64,000 nucleotides of DNA, taken from Sulfitobacter sp. HGT1 (GTDB lineage Bacteria > Pseudomonadota > Alphaproteobacteria > Rhodobacterales > Rhodobacteraceae). Positions 9,551 through 18,643 of the stretch are shown piece after piece (position 1 is the first letter of the stretch; each line of letters begins with the position of its first letter). Both the position numbers and the translations under genes were made by a program. Under the pieces are notes generated by a model. That model searched no databases. It saw only the letters and a list, made by a program, of their open reading frames with translations, and was not told the DNA's origin. Where the stretch lies: the NCBI RefSeq assembly GCF_013282155.1, contig NZ_BLWI01000011.1, forward strand, positions 124,001-188,000, written 5' to 3'.

Positions 9551-11061
9551 TCTGCCGGCTGTCTATTGTCTGCGTCCTGGCAGCCGGATCATTGCAGGCC
9601 GAACCTGTGTTCAGCGATATCACCACCGCGTTGCCCGACCATATGTACACCGGCGGCTGGGAACATTTTGTCGGCGGTGGCGTGTCGGCCTTTGACTGTT
9701 CGGCCGATGGTTTGCCCGATCTTGTGGCAGCGGGCGGCACGTCACCGATGATCTTGCTTAGAAACGTCTCTAACGCAGGGGCTATCGCGTTTGATCCGGT
9801 CTCTGTATCGGGCGAGCTGACCGGCGTAACGGGGGTCTATCCGGTTGATATTGATGGCGACGGGGTTCTGGATCTGTATGTGATGCGTGTCGGGCCAGAC
9901 CGTGTGTTGCGCGGCGGGCCTGATTGCGGTTTCACGGATGTTACCGAAAGCTGGGCCATTCCGCAGACCGATCAATGGACAACCGCCTTTACCGCCTGGT
10001 GGGACGAAGGCGCGCAGTTTCCCACCTTGGCTGTCGGTCACTATGTTGACCGCGCCAACCCTGACGGCCCGTTTGGCACATGTGATACGCAAACCATCCT
10101 GTCCCCAGCCGCCACCGATACGCTAACCTATGCCGCCGAAACGCTTGCGCCCGGATATTGCACCTTGTCGATGCTGGCGGCCCAAGATGCGCGTGGTGTA
10201 ATGTCGCTGCGCATTTCGAATGATCGGCATTACTATGTTTCCGGCGGGTCGGAACAGGTGTGGGATATCAAGGAGCGCCGCTTTCTGGGTCCTGATGACG
10301 GTTTTGCGACCGTGTCACTTTGGGGTATGGGAATTGCCAGCCGTGATCTGACGGGGGACGGTCGGGACGAGCTGATGTTGACGTCGATGGGGGATCAACT
10401 GATGCAGATCGCCCAACCGGATGGCACCTATATAAACGCGCCCTACGATATCGGCACCTTTGCGCATAACCCCTATATCAAGGGCGATGGGCGGCCATCG
10501 ACCGGCTGGCACGCGACGTTTGGTGACGTGAATAACGATGCGCTGCCTGATTTGTTTATCGCAAAGGGCAATGTCGACCAGATGCCCGGGATGGCAATGC
10601 GTGACCCCAACAACCTGTTGATCCAAGGCGCAGATGGCCGGTTTGCCGAAGCAGGCGAAACGGCTGGTCTTGCCGATGTGGCGCGGTCCCGTGGGGCGGG
10701 TTTGGCCGATTTTGATGGCGACGGTTTGTTGGATTTGGTGGTGGTGAACCGGCGCGCACCGATGCGACTGTATCATAACGTCAGCACAGATTCGGGCAAC
10801 GCCATCGCGGTGCGGCTTGACGGGGCTGGTGGCAACCGCTTTGCTATAGGCGCGCGGGTCATGATCAACGCGGGCGGATCAGGGCAAAGCCAGCAGGTCA
10901 CTGTTGGCGGGGGTCATGCGGGCGGCGTGGCCTTGCCGCTGCATTTCGGGATCGGGCGCGCGGAAACGGCCCAGATCACCGTACGCTGGCCCGATGGTAC
11001 AACAAGCGCGCCCATCACCGCCAAGGCAGGCGAAACAGCCGTGATTGTTCAAGCGGATTAA
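9547..11061 (+). CDS. FG-GAP repeat / ASPIC-UnbV (CRTAC1-like) exported protein
   Basis: A 504-residue protein with an N-terminal signal (MICRLSIVCVLAAGSLQA, then EP). It has at least four FG-GAP calcium-loop repeats of the DxDGDGxxDL type: DIDGDGVLDLYV, DLTGDGRDELML, DVNNDALPDLFI and DFDGDGLLDLVV. A C-terminal ASPIC/UnbV domain is present (IGARVMINAGG, VGGGHAGG, FGIGRAETAQITVRWPDG). It should form a beta-propeller in the periplasm or outside the cell; no activity is established for the family. Its start overlaps the ROK regulator stop, and its stop codon overlaps that of the convergent diheme peroxidase by two bases. The link to xylose control is physical only. Confidence 0.85.
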   Translation: MICRLSIVCVLAAGSLQAEPVFSDITTALPDHMYTGGWEHFVGGGVSAFDCSADGLPDLVAAGGTSPMILLRNVSNAGAIAFDPVSVSGELTGVTGVYPVDIDGDGVLDLYVMRVGPDRVLRGGPDCGFTDVTESWAIPQTDQWTTAFTAWWDEGAQFPTLAVGHYVDRANPDGPFGTCDTQTILSPAATDTLTYAAETLAPGYCTLSMLAAQDARGVMSLRISNDRHYYVSGGSEQVWDIKERRFLGPDDGFATVSLWGMGIASRDLTGDGRDELMLTSMGDQLMQIAQPDGTYINAPYDIGTFAHNPYIKGDGRPSTGWHATFGDVNNDALPDLFIAKGNVDQMPGMAMRDPNNLLIQGADGRFAEAGETAGLADVARSRGAGLADFDGDGLLDLVVVNRRAPMRLYHNVSTDSGNAIAVRLDGAGGNRFAIGARVMINAGGSGQSQQVTVGGGHAGGVALPLHFGIGRAETAQITVRWPDGTTSAPITAKAGETAVIVQAD

Positions 11062-12410
11062 TTCGGGGCACCGCCCACGGGCAAACCGCTGGGCACGTCA
11101 CGCGGGATGCCAAGCCGGCCATTCAACGCCGTTTCATCATCCAGTGTGCGCAAAAACGAGACTAACATGGCGATATCTGTTGAACTCAGCCCGACAGGCG
11201 CGCGGATCAGCGCGGCCTGAAGGATGTTGTCGCGGGCGGTCGGGTCATCCATTTCACGCCAGTCATCGGTGGCAAGCGGGGGCAAGCGCACCGCGCGTCG
11301 TTCGTCGGTATCATCAGCATAGGTTTTTGCGGCGGATGCCGGATCAAGGTGATCGTAAAGAAACCTTTCGATCCGGCTGTGGGCACCGGCATGGCCCCAC
11401 GGCCCGGTCTGCATCACGTTGCGCAAGGACGGTGTGCGAAAGGCAAAAGCATCACCTGGATCGCCGGTAACTCCTTGGCGGCCCAAATCATGGGCATGGG
11501 TCTCGAAGGCCGCTGCCTTGCCGGGGCCAAGCTGCGGTGCACCCATCGCGTGAAATTTATGGTCGGTCTGGAACGGGCCGGAATGGCAGGTGCTGCATCC
11601 CGCATCGCCATAAAACAGGTCCAGCCCCTTGGCCGCATCCAAGGGGTAATCCGTCTTGGGATCACGCAGGTAAGCATCGAAAATAGATGTATCCGACCGC
11701 CATTCATGGGCAATAAACACTGCTATCGCGTTGGAAATATCGGTAAAGGCAATCTGGTCAGGACTGTCGATATGGTCATAAACGGCTTGGAACCGCTGGG
11801 CATAGCCGGGCAGCGCCGCAACCCTGCGCGCCAGAATATCCCAAGCGCCACCTTCACCTGTGATCAGCCCCTGTCGCACGGCCTTGGCCACATCGTTTTC
11901 GCGCCCTTGCCCCGCCATTTCATCCGGGCTGAGAACCGGAAACATGGTTTGCGCCGACAAAAGCGAGGCAAAGCCCTCCAGCATGTCGTCGTCCAGCGGG
12001 GTGCGAAACCCCGAGGTCATGGCCGCGTCAACTTCGATCCGGCCATCATGGAACAGAACGGTGAATTCCGATGCACCAAGGTTGAACAAAGCGGGCGAAT
12101 TGCGGGGAATCCGGTGCTCTGGCATGTTGTCAGGATCACCGCGCCGCTCAAGCCCCAGACCAACGCCGCCTTCGCCCAAGCCCAGCGATACCCCGTCACT
12201 GGTGGCGAAATCCGGGTGGTGGCAGGTTGCACAGGCGATGTTCTTATTGCCTGAGAGAACCGGATCATAGAACAGCAATTGCCCCAATATCGCTTCGTCC
12301 ATGTTCACAGGATCAAACGCTGATGCCGGTACAGGTTCAGGCAAGGGGTCGGCCAAAGCGGCAACCGCGCTGAAGGCAAACAGAACAGGGGATGAACGAC
12401 GTAAAATCAT
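11058..12410 (-). CDS. Diheme cytochrome c peroxidase / MauG-family protein
   Basis: A periplasmic diheme protein of 450 residues that would reduce hydrogen peroxide or carry out MauG-like oxidation. Two c-type heme sites are visible, CATCH near residue 60 and CSTCH near residue 270. It also has the CCP-family motifs LGQLLFYDPVLSG, RNSPALFNLG and AFRTPSLRNVMQTGPWGHAG. The start at 12410 gives the signal peptide MILRRSSPVLFAFSAVAALA; the frame is open further upstream without this feature. The Shine-Dalgarno match is weak. It lies 28 bp after the aminotransferase gene on the same strand and converges with the FG-GAP/UnbV gene. The exact substrate is unknown. Confidence 0.88.
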   Translation of the reverse strand: MILRRSSPVLFAFSAVAALADPLPEPVPASAFDPVNMDEAILGQLLFYDPVLSGNKNIACATCHHPDFATSDGVSLGLGEGGVGLGLERRGDPDNMPEHRIPRNSPALFNLGASEFTVLFHDGRIEVDAAMTSGFRTPLDDDMLEGFASLLSAQTMFPVLSPDEMAGQGRENDVAKAVRQGLITGEGGAWDILARRVAALPGYAQRFQAVYDHIDSPDQIAFTDISNAIAVFIAHEWRSDTSIFDAYLRDPKTDYPLDAAKGLDLFYGDAGCSTCHSGPFQTDHKFHAMGAPQLGPGKAAAFETHAHDLGRQGVTGDPGDAFAFRTPSLRNVMQTGPWGHAGAHSRIERFLYDHLDPASAAKTYADDTDERRAVRLPPLATDDWREMDDPTARDNILQAALIRAPVGLSSTDIAMLVSFLRTLDDETALNGRLGIPRDVPSGLPVGGAPN

Positions 12411-12438
12411 GGGGACAACATTGCGCAATTTTTCCGTC

Positions 12439-13575
12439 TCAACAAGGCTGGTGATCCCAATTTTGCAGGGCCTTGGCAACACGTTCCAAGCCGTCTTGCA
12501 GATTGACCGCAGCACCGCCGCCGACACCCAGTCTGATGTGGTTCGGCTGGTCATAGGCGCTGCCCGGCAGCAGGAACGTGCGATACGGGTCCGCCAAAAG
12601 GGTGCGGGCAAATAGATCGCTGTCAATACCATCAGGTAGACGTGCCAGCCCGATCAGCCCCGCACGCGGCGATATCCAAGAAAGCCCGTCCTGCGCCTCC
12701 ACCCAAGCGTTCATCTGGGCAAGGTTTGCGCGGCCTTCTGCTCTGGCCTTGTGCATGGCTGCGCCAAAGCGGTCGGGCCGCAGGGCAATTTCGGCAATGA
12801 CTTCGCCCATGATGTTCATGATCTCGGATGAATTTTCACGTAAAATAACCGCGTCCATGATCATCTGGGGATCGGGGCAAATCATCCAGCCCGTGCGCAA
12901 CCCCTGAAGTCCCAACGCCTTTGAAACAGAGCCGGTGGTTATCCCACGCTGATACATACCGGCGACAGACGGTGCGCGGGGGCCATCCCATTCTAGCCCG
13001 GCGTACACTTCGTCGATCAGCAACCACGCCCCGACCGGATCGGCGATGCGCACCAGTTCGGCAATTTCGTCAGAAGACAGCAGATCGCCTGTGGGATTGT
13101 TCGGATTGGTGAGAAAGATCATCTTGGTCCGGTCGTTTACCACATCGGCAATCTGGTCGATGGGCAGTCGCCAGCCGTCCGCCTCGCGCCGTTCGATCCG
13201 CGTGATTCTGGCCCCGATCGCCTTGGCCAGCACCTCGGCTTGCGGCCAGCCGGGTGTTTCGATCACGATCTCGTCGCCGGGTTGAAGCGTTTGCATGATT
13301 GCGAGGTAATTCGCCTCGGCTGCCCCGGCGGTAATCAGGACATCGGCGGGGGTGCAAATGCCCGTCAGTCCCGCTTGGGCCAAGACATGATCGCGCAGTT
13401 CCGGCAGGCCGCGAAAGTCGCGGTTGTTCCAATCCAGCGATTGTTCGGGGTTCAGGTCGGCCAGATAATCCCCCAGCTTGGGTGACCCTGACAGCGAAAA
13501 GCCGACAATCGCCTCGGGGGCGGCATCGGTGGTTTCCAGCAGATACTGGAACAGGGTGTGTATCTTGACTTTCAT
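12439..13575 (-). CDS. PLP-dependent aminotransferase, class I/II
   Basis: A fold-type-I aminotransferase of 378 residues. Visible signatures are ITAGAAEANYLAIM (cofactor loop), TNPNNPTGDLLS, the Asp/Tyr motif LIDEVYAGLEWDG and the Schiff-base lysine in SVSKALGLQGLRTGW, followed by the substrate Arg region near HIRLGVGGG. The start at 13575 (MKVKIHTLFQYLLE) is chosen because the longer frame runs into the divergent hydrolase gene. Starts of the two divergent genes are about 43 bp apart. The amino donor is not identifiable from sequence alone. Confidence 0.85.
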   Translation of the reverse strand: MKVKIHTLFQYLLETTDAAPEAIVGFSLSGSPKLGDYLADLNPEQSLDWNNRDFRGLPELRDHVLAQAGLTGICTPADVLITAGAAEANYLAIMQTLQPGDEIVIETPGWPQAEVLAKAIGARITRIERREADGWRLPIDQIADVVNDRTKMIFLTNPNNPTGDLLSSDEIAELVRIADPVGAWLLIDEVYAGLEWDGPRAPSVAGMYQRGITTGSVSKALGLQGLRTGWMICPDPQMIMDAVILRENSSEIMNIMGEVIAEIALRPDRFGAAMHKARAEGRANLAQMNAWVEAQDGLSWISPRAGLIGLARLPDGIDSDLFARTLLADPYRTFLLPGSAYDQPNHIRLGVGGGAAVNLQDGLERVAKALQNWDHQPC

Positions 13576-13617
13576 GACGCGCCTTGGGCTAACATGCCCG
13601 CGATAGGGGCCGGATAT

Positions 13618-14376
13618 ATGAATATGCAAGTTTCGTTGAAAGGCAAACCGATCCGTCTGGCGGTGCTGGATTACGGGTTGTTCCGCGTGCATTCAGGGCC
13701 CCGTGATGTCGGGATCTGTGGGTACGTCATCCAGACGGACGCAGGTGAAACCGTCTTGATAGACACTGGTTTTCCGCAAAAATATGCGAAGGATGCAGAT
13801 GCAGCCACGGCTCAGGACAGCTTGGGTGGCTTTGGTCAGGTTTTGTCAGTGACCGCCGACAACATGCCCGGGCCGCAATTGGCCAAACTGGGCTTGTCCA
13901 AAGGTGATGTGACGCTGATGATCCAAAGCCATACGCATATCGATCATGTGGGCGATATGGGCGGCTATCCCCAAGCACCAATTCTGATCGCCGCAGCCGA
14001 GCGCGCGTTGCCACGGCCACTTTATTGGTCCGGCAAACAGGCGATGGAGTGGCCGGATGCCGATTACGCACTGGTCACGCAGGATTTCGCGCTGGGGGAT
14101 GGGTTTGACGTGCTGCTGTGCCCCGGACATGCGCCGGGTCAGTTGGCGTTTATGCTGCGGCTTCCACAAACCGGCTGGGTGTTGCTGACGTCAGACGCGA
14201 TCAGCCGCGCGTCCGAGATTGACGAGAAATTCGCGGGATCATGGGATGTTGATCTTGCCATCCATCATGGTGATCGGTTGATGCAGATGGCGGCCGAGCG
14301 GGATGCCCTTATCATCTTTGGCCACAGCCCCGAAGACTGGCCCACATTAAAAAAGGCACCGCATTGGTTTCCGTGA
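13618..14376 (+). CDS. MBL-fold metallo-hydrolase (lactonase-like)
   Basis: A metallo-beta-lactamase-fold hydrolase of 252 residues. The metal-binding motif HTHIDHVGD is present, with later ligands in CPGHAPGQ and DAIS, and a C-terminal FGHSPEDW His. The order resembles the AHL-lactonase/Zn-hydrolase branch, so it may open lactones or cleave esters in the cytoplasm. No signal peptide is seen. The start at 13618 has AGGGG about 8 bases upstream; a second ATG follows at 13624, and the frame is open to 13558. It is divergent from the aminotransferase. Confidence 0.8.
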   Translation: MNMQVSLKGKPIRLAVLDYGLFRVHSGPRDVGICGYVIQTDAGETVLIDTGFPQKYAKDADAATAQDSLGGFGQVLSVTADNMPGPQLAKLGLSKGDVTLMIQSHTHIDHVGDMGGYPQAPILIAAAERALPRPLYWSGKQAMEWPDADYALVTQDFALGDGFDVLLCPGHAPGQLAFMLRLPQTGWVLLTSDAISRASEIDEKFAGSWDVDLAIHHGDRLMQMAAERDALIIFGHSPEDWPTLKKAPHWFP

Positions 14377-14480
14377 CTTTGCGTCAACGTCACAAAAAAC
14401 CTTTTGCGACTGAAAATTTCTGACTAGGCTTCGCTCCAAGGCCGTAATCATCGGTCAAATACAACTGTGGGAGATATCAA

Positions 14481-14822
14481 ATGGGAAAAAGAGACGAATG
14501 GATCGCGAAATACGCGGATGATCTGACAAATAAATGCGGCATGACGCCGGATATGGCTTTGCTGACCAAAGTTACAATTGGCTGCGGACCGTCGATCTAC
14601 AACGCGGATGCGCAAACAGTGGCCGGATCGCAAGCAAGCGAACTTGAGCTGGTTAAGAATAACTTTCTTATCAAAAAGCTGGGCATGGCAGACGGCCCCG
14701 AGCTGATGGAAGCGATCAATAAAGTGATCGAAGTATACGGCAAATCAGAGCGCAACAAATACCGCGCGGTGATTTATTATATGCTGACCAAGCATTTCGG
14801 CAAAGAATCCGTCTACGGTTAA
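14481..14822 (+). CDS. DUF2853 family protein
   Basis: A 113-residue soluble protein recognisable as DUF2853 by MGKRDEWIAKYADDL, KVTIGCGPSIYNAD, ELELVKNNFLIKKLG and the C-terminal YYMLTKHFGKES. It is predicted to be all-helical with no membrane segment. The function of the family is not known. GGGAGA lies 7 bases before the ATG. It is apparently monocistronic, with a weak stem-loop downstream. Confidence 0.85.
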   Translation: MGKRDEWIAKYADDLTNKCGMTPDMALLTKVTIGCGPSIYNADAQTVAGSQASELELVKNNFLIKKLGMADGPELMEAINKVIEVYGKSERNKYRAVIYYMLTKHFGKESVYG

Positions 14823-14859
14823 GCCCGGACAGATTACGAAACCAAGACCAAGTCATAGG

Positions 14860-14893
14860 CGCCCGGTTGGTTAATCGGGCGTTTATGTATTGT
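14860..14893 (+). terminator. Probable terminator of the DUF2853 gene
   Basis: CGCCCG (14860-14865) pairs with CGGGCG (14876-14881), followed by TTTATGTATTGT. The U-tract is interrupted, so it may be weak. Confidence 0.5.
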
Positions 14894-15020
14894 AAGGCCT
14901 TTTAAACATTAGATTCTTGCGCCGACGCAGTTGCGGCTGTATCCAAACCAAGTCGGCCAGGATGGCCAGAACAAATTTCGATACACACGAGGTGGCCTTT
15001 CGGGGGACGTGTGGGGTGAG

Positions 15021-15051
15021 AAAGGGTTCTGGCGGGGTGCCGGAACCCTTT
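15021..15051 (-). terminator. Terminator of the tsaD-gpsA-yciI-EVE operon
   Basis: AAAGGGTTC (15021-15029) and GAACCCTTT (15043-15051) form a 9-bp stem right after the EVE-gene stop, with CTTTCTC following on the minus strand. The remaining intergenic sequence from 14894 shows no gene. Confidence 0.65.
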
Positions 15052-15057
15052 TACAAA

Positions 15058-15477
15058 TCACGCTTCCGTATCGCCCATCGCGCAAATCTGCTGCCACTGC
15101 TGATCCGTAACAGGCTGCACTGACAAACGCGGGCTTGTGACCAATGGCATATCGTCAAACCTGCCATCTGATTTGATCTGATCCAGCGTAACGGGCTTTT
15201 TGAACGGTCGCACGGCTTTGATATCGACGCATTCCCAACGCTCATCGTCGGTTGAACTGTCCTGATGCGCCTCGGCGCACACCTCTACGATGCCTACAAT
15301 CGCGCGTTCGCCTTGGGAATGGTAAAAAAATCCACGATCCCCCAACGCCATCTCGCGCATGAAATTCCGCGCCTGATAGTTGCGTACGCCGTCCCATTCT
15401 TCGCCCTCGGCACCTTTGGCGACCTGGTCATCCCAGCCCCAGGTCGATGGTTCGGATTTGAATAGCCAAAACGCCAT
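15058..15477 (-). CDS. EVE domain-containing protein
   Basis: A single EVE (PUA-like) domain of 139 residues, the fold that reads modified bases in nucleic acids. Typical features are MAFWLFKSEPSTWGWDD at the N-terminus, WDGVRNYQARNFMREM, GDRGFFYHS and IVGIVEV. Bacterial stand-alone members are common housekeeping proteins of uncertain role. The start at 15477 overlaps the stop of the upstream YciI gene (TGATG), so the open frame beyond it is not used. It is the last gene of the tsaD-gpsA-yciI-EVE chain. Confidence 0.9.
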   Translation of the reverse strand: MAFWLFKSEPSTWGWDDQVAKGAEGEEWDGVRNYQARNFMREMALGDRGFFYHSQGERAIVGIVEVCAEAHQDSSTDDERWECVDIKAVRPFKKPVTLDQIKSDGRFDDMPLVTSPRLSVQPVTDQQWQQICAMGDTEA

Positions 15478-15749
15478 CAGCCGATGACCCTGTTCCAAGC
15501 GATTAATTGCACATCCGCGAACAGACCGGCCTTGGCATAGGGGTCATTGTCGGCCCAGCTTTGCGCGGCAGCCATATCTGCCACATCCAAGATCACGAGT
15601 GATCCACACATTTGGCCGTCAGCATCCAGCAAAGGGCCGGCCTGCGCAACGCATCCGGTCGATTTCAGATAGTCGACATGGGCGGGACGGTTTTCCTGAC
15701 GCACGGGCAGTGCACCGGGTTTGTCGTGGGCGAATAGGGCAACAAACAT
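15477..15749 (-). CDS. YciI-family protein
   Basis: A 90-residue YciI/DGPF-type protein. MFVALFAHDKPGAL, RPAHVDYLKSTG, AGPLLDADGQMCGSL and ADNDPYAKAGLF match the ferredoxin-like barrel family, whose His-Asp dyad suggests a small catalytic or binding role. The start lies 1 base after the gpsA stop, and the stop overlaps the EVE start. This is a very common neighbour set in Rhodobacteraceae. Confidence 0.9.
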   Translation of the reverse strand: MFVALFAHDKPGALPVRQENRPAHVDYLKSTGCVAQAGPLLDADGQMCGSLVILDVADMAAAQSWADNDPYAKAGLFADVQLIAWNRVIG

Positions 15750-15750
15750 G

Positions 15751-16704
15751 TTATTCTTCCTTTAGCGGACGGTTCAAAAGCGCTTTCATGGCGCTGGGCA
15801 CATCTAATCTATTCTCGACCAACCCTGCAACGGCTGCGGTGATCGGCAGGTCAAGACCGCGTTCACGGGCAAGCGTATCAACGGCGCGCGCGGTGGCAGC
15901 CCCTTCGACGGTTGTTGTGCTGTCAAAGGGCTGCTTTTCGCCAAAGGCCAGCCCCAGCCGGTAATTCCGCGATTGGGTCGATGTGCAGGTCAGCACAAGG
16001 TCACCAAACCCCGATAGCCCTACCAAGGTATCCGGCTTGGCGTTCAGGTGTTCGGCCAGCCGTTGCATTTCGGCAAAGCCCCGCGTCATCACAGCGGCAC
16101 GCGCGCTTTCCCCCAAACCGGCACCGATCGCGGCACCACAGGCGATGGCGACCACGTTTTTCAATGCGCCCCCCAGTTCGGCACCGATTGTGTCAGTGGT
16201 CCGGTAAAGCCGCAGGTTATTGGTGGTCAAAGCGGTCTGGAGCATTTTACCCACATTCGCATCCGCACAGGCGAGGGTCAGTGCCGTGGGCAGGCCGCGC
16301 GCGATATCAGCGCCAAAGCTGGGGCCTGTCAGAATGGAAGGCACCGCATCGGGCAGCGTTTCGCGGATCACTGCGATCGGCCCCAGCCCGGTTTCCAGTT
16401 CGATCCCCTTGCAGCACGCGACGATGTTCTTGCCGTTCAAATAGCCGGCGTTCTGGGTCAGAAATCCGCGCAGTTTTTGCATGGGGACCGTCACCAGCAG
16501 GATATCGGCCTTGGTCGCGTCCTCGATCATATCGGTCACAAACAGCGGGTCGGGAAAGGGGCAGCCCGGCAGCCGTTTGGCATTTTCACGCACCAGCGCC
16601 ATGTCACCACTGTCACGCGCCCAAAGCGAAACAGGCCCTTTATGCGCCAGTGAAATCGCCAGCGCGGTCCCAAAGGCACCGGCACCAAGAACTGCAATGC
16701 TCAT
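15751..16704 (-). CDS. gpsA: NAD(P)H-dependent glycerol-3-phosphate dehydrogenase
   Basis: Makes sn-glycerol 3-phosphate from dihydroxyacetone phosphate for phospholipid synthesis. The 317-residue protein has the N-terminal dinucleotide loop [12 protein letters not shown], the catalytic-lysine region [15 protein letters not shown], and [14 protein letters not shown], the family signature. The start at 16704 overlaps the tsaD stop (ATGA), indicating translational coupling. Confidence 0.97.
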   Translation of the reverse strand: MSIAVLGAGAFGTALAISLAHKGPVSLWARDSGDMALVRENAKRLPGCPFPDPLFVTDMIEDATKADILLVTVPMQKLRGFLTQNAGYLNGKNIVACCKGIELETGLGPIAVIRETLPDAVPSILTGPSFGADIARGLPTALTLACADANVGKMLQTALTTNNLRLYRTTDTIGAELGGALKNVVAIACGAAIGAGLGESARAAVMTRGFAEMQRLAEHLNAKPDTLVGLSGFGDLVLTCTSTQSRNYRLGLAFGEKQPFDSTTTVEGAATARAVDTLARERGLDLPITAAVAGLVENRLDVPSAMKALLNRPLKEE

Positions 16705-17786
16705 GCTTTTGCTCCCTTTTTTCCGCTGCCCAACATTGACGGTTGGTTGGTGTCCAGCGGCCATCTTGGCCGTGCGGATAACGTCAGATCATCCGGCCCG
16801 CGCAGGCTGCTTTGCTCTGCTGCGGCAAAGGCGATCATGGCGGCGTTATCTGTGCACAAGGCCAGCGGGGGCGCGACAAATAGGGCACCATATTCGTCCG
16901 AAACAGTCTCTAACCCAGCGCGAATGGCCAGATTCGCCGCAACCCCGCCTGCAACACACAAGGCAGGCTCGGCAGGGTCGTGATCCATATAGGCCTTCAT
17001 CGCGCGTCGCGTCTTTTCCGCCAGTACATCAACGACAGCGGCTTGAAATCCGGCGGCAAGGTCGGCTTGATCCTGAACGGTAAGCCCGCCTTTTTCGGCA
17101 ATAACCTTGTCACGGGCCCGCAGAACAGCCGTTTTCAAACCGGAAAACGACATATCGCAATCGGGACGGTCCAGCAGGGGCCGGGGCAGCGCAAAGCGTT
17201 TGGCATCGCCGGTCAAAGCGGCCTGTTCGATGGCAGGCCCGCCCGGTTGCGGCAGTGATATCAGCCGCGCAACCTTGTCAAATGCCTCGCCCGGGGCATC
17301 GTCAATCGTGCCGCCAAGCCGTTGAAACCGGTCCGGCCCGTGCACCAGCAGAAACTGGCAGTGGCCGCCCGATACCAAAAGCATCAGGAAAGGATAGGCG
17401 ACATGATCGGTCAGGCGCGGCGTCAGGGCGTGACCCGCCAGATGGTTCACCCCGTAAAGCGGCTTGCCCGTTGCGGCCGATAACCCCTTGGCACACATGA
17501 CCCCTGACAGCACACCGCCGATCAGACCGGGGCCAGCCGTCACGGCGATCGCATCAACATCACCCAGTGTTAGAGCCGCTTTTTTCAGGGCTTCTTCTAC
17601 GCAAAGGTCCAGCTTTTCGGCGTGCGCGCGGGCGGCGATTTCAGGAACGACACCACCAAAAGCGGCGTGAAGATCCGTTTGGCCCACGACAACCGACGAC
17701 AAAACAACCCCGTTTTCACCGGGTGTATGACGTACTATTGCGGCAGCGGTATCGTCGCAGCTGCTTTCCAATCCAAGAACAATCAT
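16701..17786 (-). CDS. tsaD: tRNA N6-threonylcarbamoyladenosine transferase
   Basis: Catalytic subunit that transfers threonylcarbamoyl to A37 of ANN-decoding tRNAs. The 361-residue ASKHA-fold protein shows [14 protein letters not shown] at the N-terminus, the metal-binding [12 protein letters not shown] with two His, [21 protein letters not shown] and [12 protein letters not shown]. The start at 17786 is set by the family N-terminus; it is divergent from hemD with 80 bp between. First gene of a four-gene chain with gpsA, yciI and EVE. Confidence 0.97.
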   Translation of the reverse strand: MIVLGLESSCDDTAAAIVRHTPGENGVVLSSVVVGQTDLHAAFGGVVPEIAARAHAEKLDLCVEEALKKAALTLGDVDAIAVTAGPGLIGGVLSGVMCAKGLSAATGKPLYGVNHLAGHALTPRLTDHVAYPFLMLLVSGGHCQFLLVHGPDRFQRLGGTIDDAPGEAFDKVARLISLPQPGGPAIEQAALTGDAKRFALPRPLLDRPDCDMSFSGLKTAVLRARDKVIAEKGGLTVQDQADLAAGFQAAVVDVLAEKTRRAMKAYMDHDPAEPALCVAGGVAANLAIRAGLETVSDEYGALFVAPPLALCTDNAAMIAFAAAEQSSLRGPDDLTLSARPRWPLDTNQPSMLGSGKKGAKA

Positions 17787-17866
17787 GGCCGTTTCCGTTG
17801 CAAGGGTGTTCCGGGCCAAGTAACACCTTGGGACAGACGGAACAATCCTTGGGGTGCCTTGGCCGA

Positions 17867-18571
17867 ATGACATTGCCTGTGCTGATCATGACCCGCCCTG
17901 CGCTTGCGTCCCAGCGGTTTGTTGACGCGATCAAGCCTGAGGTGCTGGCAAAGCTGGCGCTGATTACCAGCCCCTTGCTGAAAATTATGCCGACAGATGC
18001 GGTCGTGGACCTGACGCGTTATCGAGGGGTGATTTTCACTTCGGCAAACGGGGTCGATCATGCGGGGAACGGTGATGGTTTTCCGGCCTATTGCGTCGGT
18101 GCCCGCACGGCCGAGGCCGCAAGGCAGCGCGGCTGGAATGCCAGCGTTTTGGGTCAAAATGCAAATGAATTGATTGAAAACCTGATCAAAGCCCCGCCCC
18201 CGGCCCCTTTGCTGCATATCGGCGGCGTCCACCAGCGCGGGGATATCGCTGCGCGATTGACAGCTGCGGGGGTGCAAACGGATGTTGTTGCCGTGTACGA
18301 TCAACAGCTTTTGCCGCTCTCGATGGCTGCACAAACCGCGCTTGCCGCTGGAATCCCCTGTATCGTGCCGCTGTTCTCGCCCAGAACGGCGACGCAGTTC
18401 GTTGCTGACTGCGCAAACTTACACAAAGCCGTGGTGATTGCGCTAAGCGATGCTGTGGCAAAGCCGCTTGCGCAGTCCGACATCGGTAAACTTGTGGTTG
18501 CCGACTGCCCTAACGCCGCATCCATGCATATTGCGCTTGAAACTGCCGTAGATTGGGCCACGTTACCTTGA
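17867..18571 (+). CDS. hemD: Uroporphyrinogen-III synthase
   Basis: Cyclises hydroxymethylbilane to uroporphyrinogen III in heme synthesis. The sequence is poorly conserved as usual for HemD, but it has the two-domain features: [71 protein letters not shown] and [11 protein letters not shown]. Length (234 residues) fits. Its position directly before the mitofilin-like and HemY genes is the standard alphaproteobacterial arrangement and supports the call. The frame is open for 100 codons upstream, over tsaD, which is not used. Confidence 0.9.
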   Translation: MTLPVLIMTRPALASQRFVDAIKPEVLAKLALITSPLLKIMPTDAVVDLTRYRGVIFTSANGVDHAGNGDGFPAYCVGARTAEAARQRGWNASVLGQNANELIENLIKAPPPAPLLHIGGVHQRGDIAARLTAAGVQTDVVAVYDQQLLPLSMAAQTALAAGIPCIVPLFSPRTATQFVADCANLHKAVVIALSDAVAKPLAQSDIGKLVVADCPNAASMHIALETAVDWATLP

Positions 18572-18643
18572 AGACCAACCTGATTGCCGTCTAAGGTTGA
18601 GGATATTGCCTGACAAACAGTCAGAATCGGAAAGGTTTCAAGC

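Noticed and set aside
17567-17866. 100-codon upstream extension of hemD
   Set aside because: It runs over the opposite-strand tsaD N-terminus; the hemD family start is at 17867.
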